Assembly: GCA_945882215.1 (NCBI GenBank)
Contig: CAMCWM010000025.1
Coordinates: 1 to 41,152 of the forward strand
DNA: 41,152 nucleotides
Source: Akkermansia muciniphila
GTDB taxonomy: Bacteria; Verrucomicrobiota; Verrucomicrobiia; Verrucomicrobiales; Verrucomicrobiaceae
Direction: 5' to 3'
The notes below the pieces were generated by a model. The model saw only the letters and a program-made list of their open reading frames with translations. It made no database searches and was not told the DNA's origin. Made by a program: the position numbers and the translations under genes. Positions 40,470-41,152 of the stretch are shown piece by piece (position 1 is the stretch's first letter; each line of letters starts with the position of its first letter).

Positions 40470-41152
40470 ATGATCCTCCGCATTCTTTCCCTCTTTGCTT
40501 TCGCCAACGCGATATTCGCACAAACGATCCCCACTTACACCTTCCCAATCAAGGCGCTGACGCCGGAGGAAGAGCTGAAAACAATCCAGTTGCCGGATGG
40601 CTACTCGTTGGAGCTGGTGTTGAGCGATCCACTCATCAAGGAGCCGATGGCGATCGCCTTTGATGGGGATGGCAAGATGTATGTCGTCGAGATGCGCACC
40701 TACATGCAGGACATCGACGGCACGGACGAGCTGACGCCGAAGAGCCGCATCTCGCTGCATGAATCGACGAAGGGCGATGGCGTGTTCGACAAGCACAGCG
40801 TCTATCTCGACAACATCCTACTGCCTCGCATGGTGCTGCCGCTGGATGATCGCGTGCTGGTCGGCATCACGAACACGAATGACATCACGCTGCATCGCGA
40901 TGCGAATGGAGACGGAGTGGCGGATGAAAAATCACCGTGGTATGTCGGCGGGCCGCGTGGTGGGAACATGGAGCATCAGCCCAGCGGCCTTGTCTGGGGC
41001 CTGGACAACTGGATTTACACGACCTACAACGGCTACCGCCTCCGCTGGAATGGCAAGGAGGCACCGCTCAAAGAAAACACCGCGCCGAATGGCGGCCAGT
41101 GGGGATTGGCGCAGGATGATTACGGCAAGATGTGGTGGAGCAATGCCGGGGG
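40470..41152 (+). CDS. PVC-type membrane-bound dehydrogenase / heme-binding protein (3' truncated)
   Basis: The frame runs off the right edge after 227 complete codons. A signal peptide (1-17, ending AIFA) is followed by the beginning of a beta-propeller domain of the type found in PVC membrane-bound dehydrogenase-domain proteins. Landmarks are LPDGYSLELVLSDPLI (41-56), AFDGDGKMYVVEMRTYMQD (63-81) and HRDANGDGVADE. Full-length relatives are often above 800 residues and end with a cytochrome-like CxxCH domain; that part is not visible. The function is probably oxidation of a sugar or similar substrate outside the cell. The ATG at 40470 has no Shine-Dalgarno sequence. Confidence 0.83.
   Translation, partial: MILRILSLFAFANAIFAQTIPTYTFPIKALTPEEELKTIQLPDGYSLELVLSDPLIKEPMAIAFDGDGKMYVVEMRTYMQDIDGTDELTPKSRISLHESTKGDGVFDKHSVYLDNILLPRMVLPLDDRVLVGITNTNDITLHRDANGDGVADEKSPWYVGGPRGGNMEHQPSGLVWGLDNWIYTTYNGYRLRWNGKEAPLKENTAPNGGQWGLAQDDYGKMWWSNAG

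Overview
The window is about 41 kb of GC-rich chromosomal DNA. The gene content points to the PVC superphylum, most likely Verrucomicrobiota (a Prosthecobacter/Verrucomicrobium-like member). The indicators are a PEP-CTERM surface protein, a Tat-exported Gfo/Idh/MocA oxidoreductase, a formylglycine sulfatase, the start of a PVC-type membrane-bound dehydrogenase/heme-binding protein, an A|FTLIE-type pseudopilin and 21-residue leucine-rich repeats. This is inferred from protein families; no rRNA or other marker is present. I saw no tRNA, rRNA, CRISPR array, insertion sequence or phage module. Clear Shine-Dalgarno sequences are rare. Several operon-leading genes instead have a -10-like hexamer only 6-9 nt before the ATG, with a TTGAC-like -35 about 34-37 nt before it, which suggests leaderless mRNAs.

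Layout. 1-6.5 kb: a partial membrane-anchored protein; a NYN/OST-HTH putative nuclease; a PEP-CTERM trypsin-like protease overlapping folC by 4 bp; a GT39-type glycosyltransferase overlapping a PAP2 phosphatase by 4 bp; and two small envelope genes. 6.5-9.8 kb: a minus-strand cluster cdaA - reduced cdaR-like gene - glmM - 56-aa membrane ORF - bioD, joining c-di-AMP synthesis to peptidoglycan precursor synthesis. 9.8-16.5 kb: priA, then a same-strand run of lipoprotein, STAS protein, SpoIIE-type phosphatase, grpE and dnaJ. 16.5-17.1 kb has no convincing intact gene. 17.1-20.4 kb: a membrane protein, an NfeD/paraslipin pair, a GreA/GreB-like factor and a pseudopilin.

20.4-28.5 kb is the accessory-like part: an orphan ribose-type binding lipoprotein followed by two exported proteins, a membrane protein, a fusion of an AmiE-like serine hydrolase with a NamZ-like (DUF1343) muramidase, a sulfatase separated from it by a cluster of 13-bp inverted and direct repeats, and a leucine-rich-repeat lipoprotein. 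28.5-36 kb: a stand-alone cyclic-nucleotide-binding protein, rlmN, an AraC-type regulator divergent from an FmdB zinc-ribbon gene, two uncharacterised exported proteins, a class III nucleotidyl cyclase and yqgE. 36-41.1 kb: a strong bidirectional terminator, a Gfo/Idh/MocA oxidoreductase, recD2, a GNAT acetyltransferase and the truncated start of a PVC-type dehydrogenase.

Three signalling logics lie close together: c-di-AMP (cdaA), probable cAMP (cyclase plus CNB protein) and STAS/PP2C partner switching upstream of chaperone genes. Cell-wall turnover links glmM, cdaA, the AmiE-NamZ fusion and possibly the PAP2/GT39 pair. I saw no single wholly new multi-gene defence-like or biosynthetic system. 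The most unusual items are the reduced CdaR, the AmiE-NamZ fusion, the PEP-CTERM protease coupled to folC, the cyclase with Lys in place of the catalytic Arg, and the leaderless promoter pattern.
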